Shown here piece by piece: positions 1-10,953 of a stretch of 64,000 bases of DNA. Where the stretch lies: positions 2,294,001 to 2,358,000 of the forward strand of contig RCTD01000002.1 in assembly GCA_014898415.1 (NCBI GenBank). Direction: 5' to 3'. The position numbers and the translations under genes were made by a program. This DNA comes from Stromatinia cepivora (taxonomy: Eukaryota > Ascomycota > Leotiomycetes > Helotiales > Sclerotiniaceae). The notes beneath the pieces are model-generated. The model saw nothing but the letters and a program-made list of their open reading frames with translations. It did not search any database and had not been told where the DNA came from. Position 1 is the stretch's first letter. Each line of letters begins with the position of its first letter.

Positions 1-249
1 GAACATCCTGCAAAAGCCTTTTCGGTCAGTCACTGACCTTATGGTTTCAGATCCAGAGGTGACCTTGGTGCTGTGTATCTCGAGTTCTAGAGTATTCAAG
101 GAAATAGAAGTGGTGTCTTCAGCAACATCTAAATCAATTATGACAGTGCCCTCATATGTACACTTCTTGAAGTCCGGCTCTAATGTGAGATCGTAATGTC
201 TTGGGATAACATTTGCTGGCAGGATTTCTCTTCCTTTGGTAATATCCAT
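1..249 (-). CDS. M1-family zinc aminopeptidase, N-terminal fragment
   Basis: The frame is open from an ATG at 249 to the left edge (83 codons visible). It contains LPANVIPRHYDLTLEPDF followed by an EGTVIIDLDV stretch, the conserved start of the N-terminal beta domain of puromycin-sensitive/Ape2-type M1 aminopeptidases. These cytosolic enzymes remove N-terminal residues from peptides; the GAMEN and HEXXH zinc-site motifs would lie outside the window. Near the edge a GTCAGT at 37-32 followed by a CAG at 10-8 could be read as a 30-nt intron, but that is very short and the unspliced frame is also open, so I do not call it. Family identity is clear; the exact paralogue is not. Confidence 0.85.
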   Translation of the reverse strand, partial: MDITKGREILPANVIPRHYDLTLEPDFKKCTYEGTVIIDLDVAEDTTSISLNTLELEIHSTKVTSGSETIRSVTDRKGFCRMF

Positions 250-1759
250 TCCCGCACTCTCTACCTCCTCTCTAGCATGCACGCCTCTGCACATATTGTG
301 TCTTCTGTATGAACAATGGCGGATTGCCGAAGTTGTTGAAGGGGTATTTCGGAAGTTGTTTAATAATTCAGGACGTTTGGTTGAAGGATGGAGTCTATAT
401 TTTAATAAATGGTAAGCTTTTGAAGAATTCTAGAATAATAGTGAATAAATTGAGCTTGACTGAATCGAGCTTGCCTCAGATTACTGGTTGAAAGTATCAC
501 GAGGGTACGTTGGTTCAGAACATGTACAATGAATGGAAGGAGCCACTCGGGTTGAAAGAAATGGCGGGGTAACATACAATGAAGCTGAGCTTCGATATGA
601 ACTAATTGAAAGACTTTGAAAGGTTCTGCTGACAGCTGGTAATCTTCTTTGTGCTCTAGTTAAGGAAAGAAAAATACTGGCTGGAGGCCGAGAAAAAGAT
701 GATGGAAAAGTATTGGAGATACGCATTGACATCGAAGTAGGGAAGTGGGAGTAAGGTAGCTACAAATACAGAAAACCGTATGCTGTACCGTAGAGTATGT
801 CCAGAAGAAAATATGACAATATGACAATATGACACACCACTTTTGTAACCTTGGGCAGAGAAGGAAGGAACAATAGAAATGAGTGGAAAGGAATCAACGA
901 GCTACTCAACAATAAGGAAGGTGGGGTCTTGCTGCGTCTTTCTGGATCTGCAGCTAATAAAGTAGGTGAGAGAGTTGCCCAGGTGATCCCTCAGAAACTC
1001 TACTGAAGAATTAAAGGTAGGGAAGATAGCTATAATAATTTTTCAACTAAGCCCATTGGGGTATCACGGATAATTTTAACACCGACATCACTCAAATAAG
1101 CTGATTCAGCAACATTAGAACTAAGTGTCACGTTCCACGCTTACTTCAACAGCTTACCATCATTTAGCATCATCTCCCTTACATCCCGGCAACATCTCAG
1201 CAGCATTCTAAACACTCACCAATACTCTCTCTAACAGCAGTTTACCTTTGGTGATATTTCGATTTGCCTTCACCTTTATCCTTGCTCATTCTTCCCTTTT
1301 CCAACTTCATTCACCTTGCACACCTGTCCCGTCATCACCATCTCCTCCATCAATCATCCTCTACTGAATCACCCCCTAACAATCTTAATTAGCATCTTCA
1401 CTTGCTTCACTTATCCACGAGGCGGACTGGTTCCACAGCGGTTCATGAAATTGTTAGAAAATCAGTCTCGACTTCTTTCAGAATAACCTCCAGCTTCATC
1501 ATCCCACAGCTTGGAAGCTTCGGTTTGCACAATTCGACTCTAGTTCAGCTTTATTCCTCCCATAGCTCTTTGCTGATCCATTATGCATCTCTACACCATA
1601 TACAAACAGGAATTTTCTATATAAGAGGCGTTTCACATCGTCAACTTCTACCCAATACAACCTGGAACCGCTTTTGCCAAAATCCATATGGTTGCTCTCG
1701 ATCGCAAATATCCATATAATTAATGCATTAGTGTAGTCTTCCCTCTTAAAAGCTTTCTC
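250..1759. other. Intergenic, promoter side of the M1 aminopeptidase
   Basis: I see no convincing gene. A C/T-rich tract on the plus strand around 1190-1400 resembles a fungal promoter or 5' leader, but the ORF that follows (1402-1719) has no recognisable protein character. Confidence 0.5.
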
Positions 1760-2260
1760 CTAATTTCTAAGAGAAATCCCTTCGTTCGTTTCTCCACTAG
1801 ACTCATCTGAATCAAATGGGTAATCAGCAGCTTCGTTATTCCAAAATGATCTCGACTGAAAGATTCCTTGCGCGGTCTTCTTGATCACCTCAAATGCCGC
1901 ATGTGCAGCGGTATAAGCTTTCGCTCTCCATGCTAAAATAAAATCCAATGCTGCAGTTCTATCTTCTCCAAATAATATTTCCTGTTCCGAAATCACTTCA
2001 GGAGCATCCCACTGGCGGAGCCCAATAAGAGCGTCGGACAAAGCCCCCAATGATTCAAGTCTAACACATGCGGGGAATTTATATGGAATGTACGAGTTGC
2101 ATATAGGCTTGCCTGATTGGGTAGCTTTGGGGGGCATACAGGCTATTCGGGCCAGCGCAACATCTTGGACAGTTCCAGCACCTTTGCTAGTATTAGGGAG
2201 CGTTGTTTGATCCTCAGCAACCCTTGATAACCATGGTAGTATTGTCCGTCGCTTCTTCAT
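1760..2260 (-). CDS. Hypothetical protein, probable C-terminal exon of the locus that starts at 4461
   Basis: A 166-codon frame that overlaps the end of the preceding frame by four bases. I do not recognise the family. Tryptophans and helices are spread in an ordinary way (segments DALIGLRQWDAPEVISEQEI and AALDFILAWRAKAYTAAHAA), and the tail is acidic. It can be joined in phase to the 2257-3027 frame by an intron starting at a GTAGGA near 2327 and ending in the AAG run near 2254, so it is more likely the last exon of one long gene than an independent gene. The alternative is a small separate gene starting at the ATG at 2260. Confidence 0.45.
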   Translation of the reverse strand: MKKRRTILPWLSRVAEDQTTLPNTSKGAGTVQDVALARIACMPPKATQSGKPICNSYIPYKFPACVRLESLGALSDALIGLRQWDAPEVISEQEILFGEDRTAALDFILAWRAKAYTAAHAAFEVIKKTAQGIFQSRSFWNNEAADYPFDSDESSGETNEGISLRN

Positions 2261-3027
2261 TCCAAGATACCTAGGTTGAGTGCCGTGGGAAATTTAAGGC
2301 ATAGTGAATCTAGCCTCCCCTTTCCTACATGGAGCCGCTTCCCAGGTAAGTTGTGCTGAGGGGGGATACGGGTTACTGGACCGTTCTTTCTGTGGTGCTC
2401 AGGTAGCCCCTTCCACCATTTTTCAAGCACTCCAGGTTTATGAAACCCCGGGGCAATCTTGGTACAGTTTTTAGAAGATTCATCATCAAAACTAATGGAT
2501 CCTTGAACCTGGGAGTTTAAGCCAGATTCCCCACTGAGAAGTTTCTCAACATTCTGGTCAATATGTTCAAATCCACCTGTAGTTGGATTTTTATCGTCAA
2601 ATTCCGAGTATTTTTCATAATACAGGTGGGACAATAAGCTCGTCCAGTGATCGGGTCTTAAGGCTGCATATATTGCGTAGTGAACTGGGTCCTGCGATGC
2701 TAACTGTTGCGCTATGGAATAATAAGCTGTTGGGAGCCAACCTTTATTTTCGTCTCCATGCAGATGCTGACGAGTATGATGTTTATACATATCAAACTCA
2801 TCTTCTATAATTCGTGCAATTCCTCCATCCATTCCCCACCACCATTTGAATATAGGGATATTCACAGACCCTCTATCTTCCCAGGAGGTAAGGCCAGCAT
2901 CGGGATCCCAGCCATCTTCCCCTGTAACCTCTGCAGACAAAAGAAACAAAAGTGCTCTTTTTAAAAAGTCAGGGTCAAAGAGTCGATTTTGAATGCTCTT
3001 TGATGGCCACTTTGCTTGTTTGGCGAA
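2257..3027 (-). pseudogene. Unrecognised protein segment, in frame with the upstream ORF after one TAA
   Basis: The frame continues directly from the 477-codon ORF upstream, separated only by the TAA at 3028-3030. The residues right after the stop (FAKQAKWPSKSIQNRLFDPD) read as ordinary protein. There is no ATG near the front, and the first methionine-like start would be a TTG, so it cannot be a stand-alone gene in a fungus. A single C-to-T change (CAA to TAA) would explain the stop. It has a tryptophan-rich part (IFKWWWGMDGGIARI) and a proline/basic tail. I do not recognise the family. A real intron that removes the stop is possible, but I found no good GT-AG pair. Confidence 0.5.
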
Positions 3028-4461
3028 TTAATAATGTCCCAAAGCATCAGACTTCCTATGTAGGCGATGCAAACTTGTAAACCTACCACCTGATGCGCTT
3101 AGCTTAAGTGTTTCCAAAGCACTTTCACCGGCGAGGCTTGCCTTGTTTAAGGCTTCCATTCTTTTAATGAGCTCAGGTTGCTTCAAGTATTTAACTTTAA
3201 GCCCAGACAAGACTGCTATCTTGCGTAGGTGCCTCGCACACATTCGAGGAGAGCTCCGAACGGCAATGTTAAGAATAATCTTAAGATTTTCAGTTACGCC
3301 TTTAGGCGTAGGCCGCCGTTTATAGTCTCGGTGGAATCCATCAATTCTTCTACGAAAAGACGCTGCGCGGTGGCGTGGAGGGCGATCAGGTGCTGTTTGA
3401 GAAAAGCTCGATACCATAGACTCATCAGAGCTAGAGTAGATCGAGGATTCCAGCTCTTCGTCCTCTGAATCAAACCCGGCGTATGCTGGAATAGCTGGAG
3501 GAGAGCAAGGAGAATTTGCGTCGAGTCTATCGTCTTCAGCTTCGCTTGCCTCTCGAAGTAAATCTGATGCGGCTTGGATATGCGGTGTATGTATATGCAT
3601 ACCTGCATTGCTTTCTTGTAACAAAACTGATTCATCAATCAGACTATTTGGCCTGTCTTGGTCATGGTTCTTGTTCATATCCTCAAATAACCCTATCGAT
3701 AGACTCTTACTCAGTTGTAGGGATTCATAAGTTAATTGAGGATGTCTCTGAGCCTTTTGTATGTTCAAAGCTCTTTCGCAGTCTGATCCCTGCAATCGCT
3801 TTTCCTTTCTTGAGCCCTTTTTTGATGTAAGAAGTCGTTGAATCAGGGCATCGTTTAATCGATGTAACGCATGTGAATAATCTGGAAACTTCTTGGCAAC
3901 TTTTGCTAGGTGATAAAGGAAGTTACTTGACTGGGATGGTTCCTCCACCCAAAAGCATACCCCTTGGTAATCGGACCATCTCGTTTTTATATAATTGATT
4001 CTTTCCATGCGGCGCATACGGATGCGTGGTATGTTTTCTTCCAACCCTTTACGAATGTGTAGAAGCTGATGGATGAGAGCCTCTTCAGTATATCTACCCT
4101 TCCACCAAGCTGGGTTGCTTTTGAGCAACTTGAACACAATATTCATATGTTCAAATATATCATCTTTGCTTACATCCAAAGCCTCCAGTTTTTCAAAACA
4201 ATAGTTTGTTTTTTCTTCGTTACTTTCCAATTGCGTAATGAACTCAATAAACCCCCTTATATCTGCTGCACTTGAAGCGTCTTCTCTCTGGCTTGGAAAT
4301 ACGGGTCGCACTTGGGGAGATGTAGCTGCACCTTCTCTTAGACCTGGCAATGAAAGTCGTGTTTGTAGCGGTGTAGCTGCACCGTCTCTTTGGGATGAAA
4401 ACACGTGTCGTAGTTGAGGAGATGTATCTCGTAGCTTTGCGCATCTGGGTGAAAATGACAT
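3028..4461 (-). CDS. Hypothetical protein, 477 codons, serine/arginine-rich; main ORF of a probably broken gene
   Basis: The ORF runs from an ATG at 4461 to TAA. The first 65 residues hold three imperfect copies of a roughly 20-residue unit (LRDTSPQLRHVFSSQR, then a diverged copy, then TSPQVRPVFPSQR), which shows as imperfect DNA repeats at about 4270-4450. A helical domain follows at about residues 70-200. An acidic serine-rich linker (SEDEELESSIYSSSDES) then leads to a basic region with RPPRHRAASFRRR, a possible nuclear signal. I recognise no family. Because the frame continues past the stop, the natural protein may be about 730 residues or more, and this strain may make only a truncated form. 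Confidence 0.55.
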   Translation of the reverse strand: MSFSPRCAKLRDTSPQLRHVFSSQRDGAATPLQTRLSLPGLREGAATSPQVRPVFPSQREDASSAADIRGFIEFITQLESNEEKTNYCFEKLEALDVSKDDIFEHMNIVFKLLKSNPAWWKGRYTEEALIHQLLHIRKGLEENIPRIRMRRMERINYIKTRWSDYQGVCFWVEEPSQSSNFLYHLAKVAKKFPDYSHALHRLNDALIQRLLTSKKGSRKEKRLQGSDCERALNIQKAQRHPQLTYESLQLSKSLSIGLFEDMNKNHDQDRPNSLIDESVLLQESNAGMHIHTPHIQAASDLLREASEAEDDRLDANSPCSPPAIPAYAGFDSEDEELESSIYSSSDESMVSSFSQTAPDRPPRHRAASFRRRIDGFHRDYKRRPTPKGVTENLKIILNIAVRSSPRMCARHLRKIAVLSGLKVKYLKQPELIKRMEALNKASLAGESALETLKLSASGGRFTSLHRLHRKSDALGHY

Positions 4462-6280
4462 TTTGAGCTAAGAGGAAAATTTTGATTCTCCTCGAATTAA
4501 ATGACTAAGGACCGATACATGTATAAAAGTAAAAAACGAAAAGTACACGCCAAAAAGAGAGAAGAAAGAATAAAAAGCCTAAGGCTCGCGGCACGGCATT
4601 ATTGGGCACTCCGGTCTTGTAAACAAAGAGTAGTATATTGCCTGCCCGGTCAGAAGGTTTGAAGCCGTCAAAACCATTTCATGGTTGAATCCACAGAATA
4701 GCTCTCGCCATGAGGCTATATGACAATGGAAACGCATGTGTTATTGAATAAAGCGAAAATCAAAGGAATGAACAAAATGAAGGACGAAATTCATGTAAAC
4801 TTGGCCATCACAAAACAACAATAAAGAACCAACAAAGTACCCCCTACCCTACGGAAAAAATTATCCATACATGCAAAACTATAGCCGATACTCATGTGTC
4901 CGAGCTACCGTGCTAACCCACGGAATAACTAATCCTATAGAGCAACTTTTTTCCTTTCTTCTCATTTCTTTTCTAATGCCTCCTTATTTGATTATTCGGA
5001 TTTGTTATACATCGCAAGTCATTTCCTATACGAGATTTATTTCAAATTTCCTCTTAAATCGATCTTTGTCGCGATTGAAAAACATTGATGGTATTATCAT
5101 CTCAAATTATAAATCTCGATTTACTATTTTGATTTCGATATTTTTAACTATTGAAATGATACGAGTAATCAATCAGTTTACTTCTATTTTACGAGTTGCA
5201 ATATAAGAAATATATGATTTAGTTTTCTATTTTTATTAATATATCATTATAATTATTATAATAATCATCTCAATAATTACAACTATATTTATTACGCGAT
5301 TGGCTCTTTTTCATCTTGGTACCGCTGGACTAGGAACAAATCAAAGTTTGAAGGAAACAAAAACCTTGCCCCCATTTTTAGCAGTATTAACCCCATTCTC
5401 CAAAAAGCACAAACTCATCCACATACGTATTATCATTACTCGGATACACTGGCATAATGAAATCGATCGGATTTTCTCGTCACCCCATCCATCGCAAACC
5501 TATTGTCTTGCCGCACACACTGCCACAATTGCTTAATAGTGGGACGTAGATCCTTTCTAGTACTCGGATCGGCGCTAGGTCGATAATTGGGAAACGTATT
5601 CCCAAATTCTGTGTTCATTTTGTCGAGAAAAAAGCGGCCTAAATCAAAGTTGTTGCATTCGTCGGGGGTTTGGTAGTTGGGGGCCAGGAGGTTAGTTACT
5701 TTCTGGATGCCACGTTAGTTGGTTGTAATTGCCCTGTTTGAGGTTATTCTGTGGCGAGAGCGAAAAAAGAATGGACTTCTATCACCCAGGATTGGGCTTT
5801 TTTCGTATGGAGGCGCATGGTGTTTTCAAGCCTTCACTTTGTTCTGAGTGGGACAAGTTAGGTTCTGGGTAGGAACGTGAAAGAATGGTCCAATTGTAGC
5901 CCTCTTATCTTGCGAGCGCTCTAAGTGAAGGGACATGAAGCCACAGTGCTGACACCGGCAGCAACCTTTACTTGGGCCCAGTTACCCGCAGTGATCTGGG
6001 CCGTCAAGGGCGACACAGGCCAGCGCTCATCAAAATTAACTCCGTATTACAACGAGACAATAAGATGGGCCTTAGCATTTTCTTGGGCGAGAACCCCGGC
6101 ACAGGGGCCAGCAGACCGTTCTTGTCCCCCATCTCGCCATAATCAGCCAAATCTGGGTTCGCAGGCTCTAGCTCTTTATGTATGCATGCCTTGCCTACAG
6201 TAATATACTACGCACATCAGCAACTCAATACAAAAACGGCAAGAAAGTAATAATAGCACCTTCCCCATAATAGTCCTTTC
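4462..6280. other. Intergenic, AT-rich
   Basis: No supportable gene. The stretch 4960-5290 is very AT-rich; its 111-codon ORF is low-complexity Ile/Ser/Phe and looks like chance. The 5925-6203 ORF also lacks protein character. Confidence 0.5.
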
Positions 6281-6610
6281 TCACATCACGAAACAAACTA
6301 CCTCATCATTTAGCCTCCAATCCCCCGCATAGAAAAACACCCTCGCTCGCAATAAACCAAGATCAACCTCCTCCATGTAATTTTCAAATCCGTAATTCAC
6401 ATCCCGCGCCCCATATGAAAAGAACCACTCGCCATGACCGTGCGGAAGATTAGTGTCTAAGTACGCAATCTTCAACGATAAACTATTACTTAGACGGTGT
6501 GCAAGTGCTTTAAGCATTGGGATCATGGCTTCATCGCGAGGGACATGACGGAAGTCAAAACCATCGATGCCGAAGCCCTCTTCGTCCGTGTTGTCAAAAG
6601 CTTTGAGGTT
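6281..6610 (-). pseudogene. Fragment of a fungal hypothetical protein (C-terminal part)
   Basis: The minus frame reads smoothly well upstream of its first ATG (6526): FDNTDEEGFGIDGFDFRHVP, then LKIAYLDTNLPHGHGEWFFSYGA and a DLGLLRARVFFYAGDWR segment. It stops in frame at about 6281. The other end runs into a TGA near 6625, with no clear donor or start. The style is that of the C-terminus of a large family of lineage-specific ascomycete proteins that I cannot name. It is either the last exon of a gene whose upstream exons I cannot find or a decayed copy. Confidence 0.4.
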
Positions 6611-7385
6611 TATGATTCAAAAGAATCCTTCAAGGACGACGAAAAGAAGTTGATCAGTAATCAAGAGCAAAAGGAGAGGGGCCAGCGAGGAAGACGAAAA
6701 AAAGCTCGAATCCTCATGTATTATTCTTTAAGGAGCAGCAGCACTTTTGCAATTTCTGATACACCCGTCGCGTCTGTGGGTGTTGTTATTTTCTGTTGGA
6801 TATCGCCCATCTAGCATCAGATTGAGATCTTTTGTGGGGAAATTTGCATTGTGCTTTATGGATATATGATGGGTGAATTGATAATAGTGAGATAGTTTGG
6901 GCGAGGGTAGAGTTTTCTAATCCATTGGGAATTGAATCATGTTTCCGTACTTCGAGGTCACTCGTATCTTACATCAGTAGATTCTAGCGATGGAGCCCAG
7001 TCTCTGTGAAGGATTTTCCTTGGCGGCGATTGTCTATATAGCGATACCACTTTCCACATTCAGTTAACCAGTAGTTAAATAGATTTGGATTTCACAGTTC
7101 CTGAGTTTCACATGGTGATCTATATAAAGTTTATCCTTGATCTTTTGTGTCATATCTCTTTGCCATGATTTAATGCGTAAGAGTGAAAACAAAAATGATA
7201 TATATATTGGTTTGCGCGTTGTATGCTTTCAGAGGCAGGAACAGTTTGCTCTGGAAGATACTTCAGGTGACCGTTCAGACTGAGATTTAACACTGTCATA
7301 TAAGATCTTCATCCTTTCTACTTTATTTCCTACTTTAGATCACAACGTAAAGGTCGCAGGCATTTAACCTCCAATCTCACCCAGC
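6611..7385. other. Intergenic, no gene seen
   Basis: A plus-strand ORF at 6497-6814 is the shadow of the minus-strand fragment. The rest is unstructured, moderately AT-rich sequence upstream of the ORF at 7386. Confidence 0.4.
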
Positions 7386-7796
7386 ATGGCAGCCCCATTG
7401 AAACTGCCTGTTAGATTCACGGAAGACACAGATGTGCACTCGGAAAGGGCATGGTATCAAGCGATCGAAGTGCAGGTGTCCGATGATGATCAAGACCATT
7501 GGGCATTCCTATGGACGGCCCTCCATCACGCGATCAATGACACGATGGTGAACGGATATTCTTCCATTGTTAAGATTGGTGTTTGGTTTGATGTTGGTGG
7601 GGGGTATGGAGTTGCGCAAGAGCTTTGTTGCCCTTCGCTTCCTGCAAAACCGGGCGAGCTAAGTCAAAGGGAGTGTCGGAATGCAGCGATAGCTTTGGGT
7701 TTGATAGATAAGAGATGTTGCTGCGACTATTTGAATGTTGTATATAGTTGTGTTGAAAACACTGTTGGGACACAACACGGTACTCAAGAGAAGTGA
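7386..7796 (+). CDS. Hypothetical small protein, 136 codons
   Basis: The ATG at 7386 is in a good fungal context (CAGCATGGCA) and opens a 136-codon frame of mixed composition. The segment DDDQDHWAFLWTALHHAIND followed by IVKIGVWFDVGGGYGVAQEL looks like a compact globular domain. Cysteines lie mainly in the last third (RCCCDYLNVVYSC). No signal peptide or membrane segment is visible, and I do not recognise the family. It could be an unspliced first exon of a longer gene, since GT dinucleotides occur after residue 55. Confidence 0.4.
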   Translation: MAAPLKLPVRFTEDTDVHSERAWYQAIEVQVSDDDQDHWAFLWTALHHAINDTMVNGYSSIVKIGVWFDVGGGYGVAQELCCPSLPAKPGELSQRECRNAAIALGLIDKRCCCDYLNVVYSCVENTVGTQHGTQEK

Positions 7797-8470
7797 GGAG
7801 GTGGGGTTGGAGTGGTGGAGATAGAGGAGTTTGAAGAAGTAGGGAATAAGGAATAGCTCTTGTAATACATTCTAGCCCATCTTGATGAAATAGGAACTCT
7901 TCTATGACCAAGAAGATCACAAAAGAACCTTAAAATCGGGAGTTCCTACAACTCAGGGTGCAATCCAATCGTCGGAAGCCCACGATGTTCGATAAGCCGT
8001 GAGCGTTTGAATATAGTCTGATGTTTGGAACAGATGTGATATTCCATATAAATTGGATTTTTGAAATGATCAATACGTCAAATGAAGGCATTTTCCTCCC
8101 ATCCCCAAGACTTCAATGTAATGTGAAGACTTCGTCAAGTCCTAGAATTCCGATTCGACTTTGCATAGTTCGACTTCGCAACAAGGAGCAAAATGAGTCG
8201 CGCAAACAGTTCCCTTGTGAAATGTGAAGGTATAAATTATGGGGAAAAAGGGATGCTACCTTTCGGTACCTAGTACCTACACACGCGGCAGCGAAGTAGA
8301 TCGCACATCAAAATACGCATCTTTCCAAATCCTATGGATTTAAGTTTGAAAGAGCATCTGATCTGAATTCAGCATTGGCAAGCGTTTAAACCTGGAGCGC
8401 AATTTGATTATGAAACCGGATGGAACGTTGAGGAGTGCTCTGAAGCCTACCTTCTTCATCTAACCTCCAA

Positions 8471-9222
8471 ATGGCAGATGTTTTGAAATCAAGCGGCGAG
8501 GCATCAAAAGAGCAGGAGGTCGCGGGAGTTCGTGGCTCAGCTAGCCGAAGCAATCATATCCCGGAAAATGTCCACGTGCTATCCTCACTACGATCATAAA
8601 GCACATCCGGAGAACCTAAGATGTCATTCATGCTATTTTCCACAGCAATATCGATTACCATCCAACCTCTTCTCATACAATATAACTACCGTCTAGCGGG
8701 AACCTTCATGAGAACCTGCCACTAGCAGGCCACCGCGTAATTATGAAGCAATAGTAGATTTCCACTGAGGTGAACGTTAACCACCACCTTTCGCATGCTT
8801 TAGTCAACTAAGATCTTACTCTCGGAGCTTCGATTACAAATGTGGAGGAATGCGCTCTAGGACCGCGAGGAGTCTACATACACCCTTTACCACTAAGCTC
8901 TCATCAAGAAACTTCCCATCCGGAGATTTCGCTAGTGATGACCGAAGTAATGAAGGTATCAAATCAGGTTATAGTTAGAAGTCATCATCATCCGTAGATC
9001 TCCGTACGCATACCGAGAAGCATATAAAGGAGTCTGCAGCCATCATGTCAGAGCTTCCGGCACAGACGATGCATTCCACAGACTTGGCTCAACCTCGACA
9101 TTGACACCCTTTACCTCGACTGCACCGGACGCGACAGTCAGAAAGAATCCCACGAGCCTTTTGTACCTACCACGCACGATCGATTTGGAGTTTCAAATTT
9201 GCAAATAAGCGCCACTTGGTGA
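8471..9222 (+). pseudogene. Decayed gene relic, possibly a 2EXR/F-box-like protein
   Basis: Two unconnected pieces read like protein. One is a 42-codon ATG frame at 8471-8599 beginning MADVLKSSGEASKEQ. The other is a 46-codon open stretch at 9082-9222 containing WLNLDIDTLYLD, which resembles the core of fungal 2EXR-domain proteins (typically an F/W-N-x-x-x-D-T-L/I-Y-x-D motif). The sequence between them has stops in all frames. I infer a mutated or rearranged gene copy; the family call rests on one short motif. Confidence 0.25.
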
Positions 9223-9991
9223 TTTACCGAAGATACTCATTCCCCTGACCACCGGCAATATTCAGTAAACAGCGAGAGCAAATGTTCACGAAACAACATG
9301 TCGATTTCTAAATATCGCCGAATATTCGACTATGCATCTGCGATACGACGCTCAGTCAGCGATTTTTAGAAACCTGACCTCGATCGATATCGTGAACATG
9401 GACTCGTTTTTTTTCTTTGTGCACCCAACCTTTCGACCCCCATGGGTTCTCCACGCAACTCTATCATGACTCGTAGGGAAAATATTATTAGCATCTTCCG
9501 CGCTCTATTCAGATATCCGACATTTAGCTGCTTTCTTTGCCTTCATATCATAATTCATCTCCGAATGCACTGCCGTAAAACTACTTGCAAAACGTGGATT
9601 CTTCTCCTCTGCTTGAATAGACTAAACACCCGATCTATGCGAAGTTGAAATAGGGATATAGTTTCCAACACTAAGAAGAAGTCTATACCCCAATCGAAAA
9701 TAAAACACAGTTGCATAGCTTTTGTCAACCTTGTGGGCACTGTAGGGCGAATTTTGTCTCTCATCACACTCGCGAAGCTTCGATGCTTTCTCCACACTTC
9801 AAAATCACAAGTAACAAGCCAACTTAGAAGATCATAGTCGAAGACGAAAGCAAAACATGTGCTGATAAATTCATGTTAACCTCATTATCTACACAAAATG
9901 ACTTAGCAGTAACCGCCCTAAACACCACAACCCATTGCTGAAATGCTATCCCATCATATCCCCAAATTGATATCATCTCGCTAAAGACTTC
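9223..9991. other. 3' flank of SDHB, no gene seen
   Basis: ORFs on both strands (9442-9648, 9555-9797) are short and lack domain character. Confidence 0.4.
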
Positions 9992-10953
9992 TTAAAAAGC
10001 CATTTCCTTCTTGATCTCCGCAATCGCCAAACCAGGATTCAATCCCTTGGGACATGTTCTCGAGCAGTTGAGGATTGTGTGACATCTGTACAAACTCATG
10101 CTGTTGTCCAAAGCTGCCTTACGCTCTTCCTTCTTCTGATCACGGGAATCCGCAAGCCACCTGTAACTTTGCAACAAGATAGCTGGTCCCAAGTACTCTT
10201 CGCTGTTCCACCAGTAGGAGGGGCAAGATGTCGAACAGCATGCGCAGAGAATGCACTCATAAAGACCATCAAGCTTCTTACGTTCCTCCTTAGATTGCAA
10301 ATATTCCTTTCCTCCTGGTGCTGGGTCGGTGTGTTGAAGATATGGCTTAATCGACTTGTATTGCTTATAAAATTGGGTCAGATCAGGAACAATGTCCTTG
10401 ACGATATAGGTGTGGGGTAGTGGGTAGATCTTGGTCTCGTGCTTGGCGTCTCTAGGAATGCGGCCTGTAAAGCAAATGGTCAGCAAATTTACTTTAATGC
10501 CAAATGGGTTGTCAACATACACAAGCAAGCCAGTGTGTTTACTCCGTCGATGTTCATTGCACAGCTACCGCAAATACCTTCTCTGCAAGATCTTCGGAAT
10601 GTAAGAGTAGGGTCGACCTCGTTCTTGATTCTAATAAGCGCATCCAACATCATGGGTCCAGTCTTGTTAAGGTCCAAAGTGTATGATTGCATGCGGGGCT
10701 TGCTAGCTGGCTCATCTGGATTCCATCGGTAAATGTGGAATGTCTTGATCAAAGAGTTGGAATCAGTTTCGGGTTCCTTGACAGTAGATGTCTTAGAAGC
10801 AGGTTCGACAGGACGAGATGGTGAAATGGTAGGACTATCGACGGCTGTTTGACTTTGGACCGATGCCATAGTACGCATCTGTGTTCTGAAAGCTGGTCGT
10901 GAGGCGGCGAATATCGAGCGTGCACATCGTGCACTTGTGCGGAGAGACGCCAT
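9992..10953 (-). CDS. SDHB: Succinate dehydrogenase iron-sulfur subunit, mitochondrial
   Basis: Subunit B of complex II carries electrons from the FAD subunit to ubiquinone on the matrix side of the inner membrane. Exons 10953-10521 and 10464-9992 flank a 56-nt intron (GTATGT, branch CTGAC, ACAG) and give a phase-consistent 301-residue protein. Residues 1-35 are a basic, Ser/Ala-rich presequence. The [2Fe-2S] cysteines are C123, C128, C131 and C143 ([15 protein letters not shown]). The C-terminal clusters use C215, C218, C221, C225, C272, C278 and C282 ([16 protein letters not shown]). Residues whose substitution is known to cause resistance to SDHI fungicides are in the sensitive state here: P226, N231 and H273. 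The length is normal for the family. Confidence 0.97.

Noticed and set aside
1..38. A 30-nt GT-AG intron in the aminopeptidase fragment
   Set aside because: Too short for a normal fungal intron, and the unspliced frame stays open to the edge.
1402..1719. 105-codon ORF after a pyrimidine-rich tract
   Set aside because: The tract looks like a leader, but the product is Ser/His-rich with no coherent structure, and a competing ORF on the other strand is equally likely.
4871..5206. 111-codon plus-strand ORF
   Set aside because: Low-complexity Ile/Ser/Phe composition in extremely AT-rich DNA, no splice partner and no domain character.
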